From: Clostridium hydrogenum
GTDB taxonomy: Bacteria > Bacillota > Clostridia > Clostridiales > Clostridiaceae
Length of the DNA stretch: 64,000 bases
Reading direction: 5' to 3'
Assembly: GCF_021432385.1 (NCBI RefSeq)
Contig: NZ_JAEACT010000004.1
Coordinates: 1 to 64,000 of the forward strand
Below the pieces are notes generated by a model that saw only the letters and a program-made list of their open reading frames with translations, was not told the origin of the DNA and ran no database searches. This document shows, in pieces, positions 63,137 to 64,000 of this stretch (position 1 is the first letter of the stretch; each line of letters begins with the position of its first letter). The position numbers were made by a program, and so were the translations under genes.

Positions 63137-63783
63137 AAATTAAGCACCTGCCCAACATAAATTTTATCCATATTTTTTATATTGTTTTTATCTGCTATTG
63201 CCTTATAATTCATGATGCTGCCAGTAAATTTCTTGGCTATACTAAAAAGTGTATCTCCATATCTTACTGTATAGGTTTTTGGAACTAGCTTTGTAACTGG
63301 TCTTGTAGTATTAATTATTTTATCTGCATCGTTAATTGAGACCTTATCATAACTATACCCAAAGGTACCAACTACTTTTTCTGCTGTATTTATTCTTCTA
63401 TATTCCTTTAAATCAAGCTGAAAATCGACATCACCTGTTCCATCCTTTTCACCGTATTCAAATCTTTCAATACTACATTCCATATTTATACCTGTTTCTG
63501 AAATTATTAATCTTATTGGAATGCCACTGTCCTGCCAATTTGAAATTAAATTCACACAAGCATAAGGCTCAGGGAAATCAGTATATTGGCAAAAATAATA
63601 TGCCTCACTTGGAAAAAAACTGTTTATAGATATTGTTTGCAATTTTCTTTTTCCAATAAAGCTTATTTCCCCAAAGCCTTCCACATCAAAGGTATCTGTG
63701 CTTATTTCCCTTGGAATTGAAAAATCAGCTGGAGGAACAGGAAGCCATAAACTTTCTTCATTTTGTTTTAATAAAAACTCCAT
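63133..63783 (-). CDS. Phage tail protein with LysM domain, XkdP family
   Basis: 216 residues. The N-terminal domain of about 150 residues (LPVPPADFSIPREISTDTFD, FGEISFIGKRKLQTISINSF) is followed by a C-terminal LysM (YTVRYGDTLFSIAKKFTG ... IYVGQVLNL). The LysM probably binds peptidoglycan or the hub during penetration. It follows the tape measure gene. Confidence 0.92.
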   Translation of the reverse strand: MEFLLKQNEESLWLPVPPADFSIPREISTDTFDVEGFGEISFIGKRKLQTISINSFFPSEAYYFCQYTDFPEPYACVNLISNWQDSGIPIRLIISETGINMECSIERFEYGEKDGTGDVDFQLDLKEYRRINTAEKVVGTFGYSYDKVSINDADKIINTTRPVTKLVPKTYTVRYGDTLFSIAKKFTGSIMNYKAIADKNNIKNMDKIYVGQVLNL

Positions 63784-63794
63784 AACCTACCTCC

Positions 63795-64000
63795 TCACAT
63801 ATTATACGCAGCTTCATGCAATTTTCTAGCCAAGGCATTTGCTATTCTATCTATATCTGCTTGTTCACGAACAATTATTGTTTCTGCTAATTTTGCTATT
63901 GATATTCCACCAAAGCCAGCTCCATTTGCCATGCTTCTATTTTGCTGTGCTGTTAATACTCTTTCACCTTCATGCAATTCTGCTACATAGCCATTATAAG
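63795..64000 (-). CDS. Phage tail tape measure protein, C-terminal end (cut by window edge)
   Basis: The frame is open from the stop at 63795 to the right edge, so the gene begins beyond the window. The visible part, from YNGYVAELHEGERVLTAQQN to a terminal ANALARKLHEAAYNM, is the Gly-loop and tail typical of XkdO-like tape measure proteins. It lies 11 bases before the XkdP-type gene. Confidence 0.8.
   Translation of the reverse strand, partial: YNGYVAELHEGERVLTAQQNRSMANGAGFGGISIAKLAETIIVREQADIDRIANALARKLHEAAYNM

Noticed and set aside
52570-64000. Prophage attachment site or integrase
   Set aside because: No integrase, tRNA gene or direct-repeat att candidate was seen at the visible border near 52.4-52.6 kb. 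The other border lies outside the window, so prophage versus tailocin cannot be decided.

Overview
The window is about 64 kb of AT-rich DNA from a solventogenic or saccharolytic Clostridium-type firmicute. The support is strong GGAGG ribosome sites, frequent TTG starts, T-box and SAM-I leaders, an AspRS-GatCAB transamidation operon, desulfoferrodoxin, and the tatD-yabE-rnmV-ksgA housekeeping order. Two T-box leaders match arrangements described in Clostridium acetobutylicum (Cys T-box on a ubiG-type methyltransferase; a GAAC two-codon T-box on aspS-gatCAB), so a close relative is likely. The species is an inference.

Layout. 0-3.4 kb: T-box-controlled methyltransferase, then thiI and a cysteine desulfurase (sulfur transfer to tRNA). 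3.6-9.4 kb: an ABC importer of the ferric/phosphonate/sugar-phosphate class with a PHP phosphoesterase and an RpiR regulator. 9.6-15.5 kb: SAM-riboswitch aminotransferase, small membrane and basic proteins, and a LysR regulator divergent from an Old-Yellow-Enzyme flavin/Fe-S reductase.

15.7-30.8 kb is the accessory heart of the window: two radical-SAM peptide (RiPP) clusters transcribed away from each other. The leftward one starts with a zinc phospholipase C and continues with a SPASM radical SAM enzyme, a Trp/Cys-rich 62-aa precursor, a cytoplasmic subtilase, an ABC exporter, a second radical SAM enzyme and a three-gene ABC system. The rightward one has two nearly identical 44-aa precursors ending in a Cys-X8-Cys-His core, then a radical SAM enzyme, an M50-type membrane protease and an ABC ATPase with two permeases. 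That order resembles the Bacillus yyd operon, but the precursor is different.

30.9-36 kb: aspS-gatCAB under its T-box. 36-42.2 kb: a degenerate cis-prenyltransferase-like protein paired with a solute-binding protein, an Mrp-type ATPase, and three poorly known proteins. 42.3-52.4 kb: ksgA, rnmV, yabE, tatD, desulfoferrodoxin, polyphosphate kinase and two Ppx/GppA-HD proteins. 52.6-64 kb: the 3' half of a PBSX/myovirus-type tail module with lysis genes (prophage or tailocin), running off the right edge.

Intergenic spaces carry at least four families of palindromic repeats. The most striking (family A, eight copies) has ends built of tandem 7-bp units in inverted orientation. One copy combines two different heptamer types. 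None of these repeats is explained by the genes around them.
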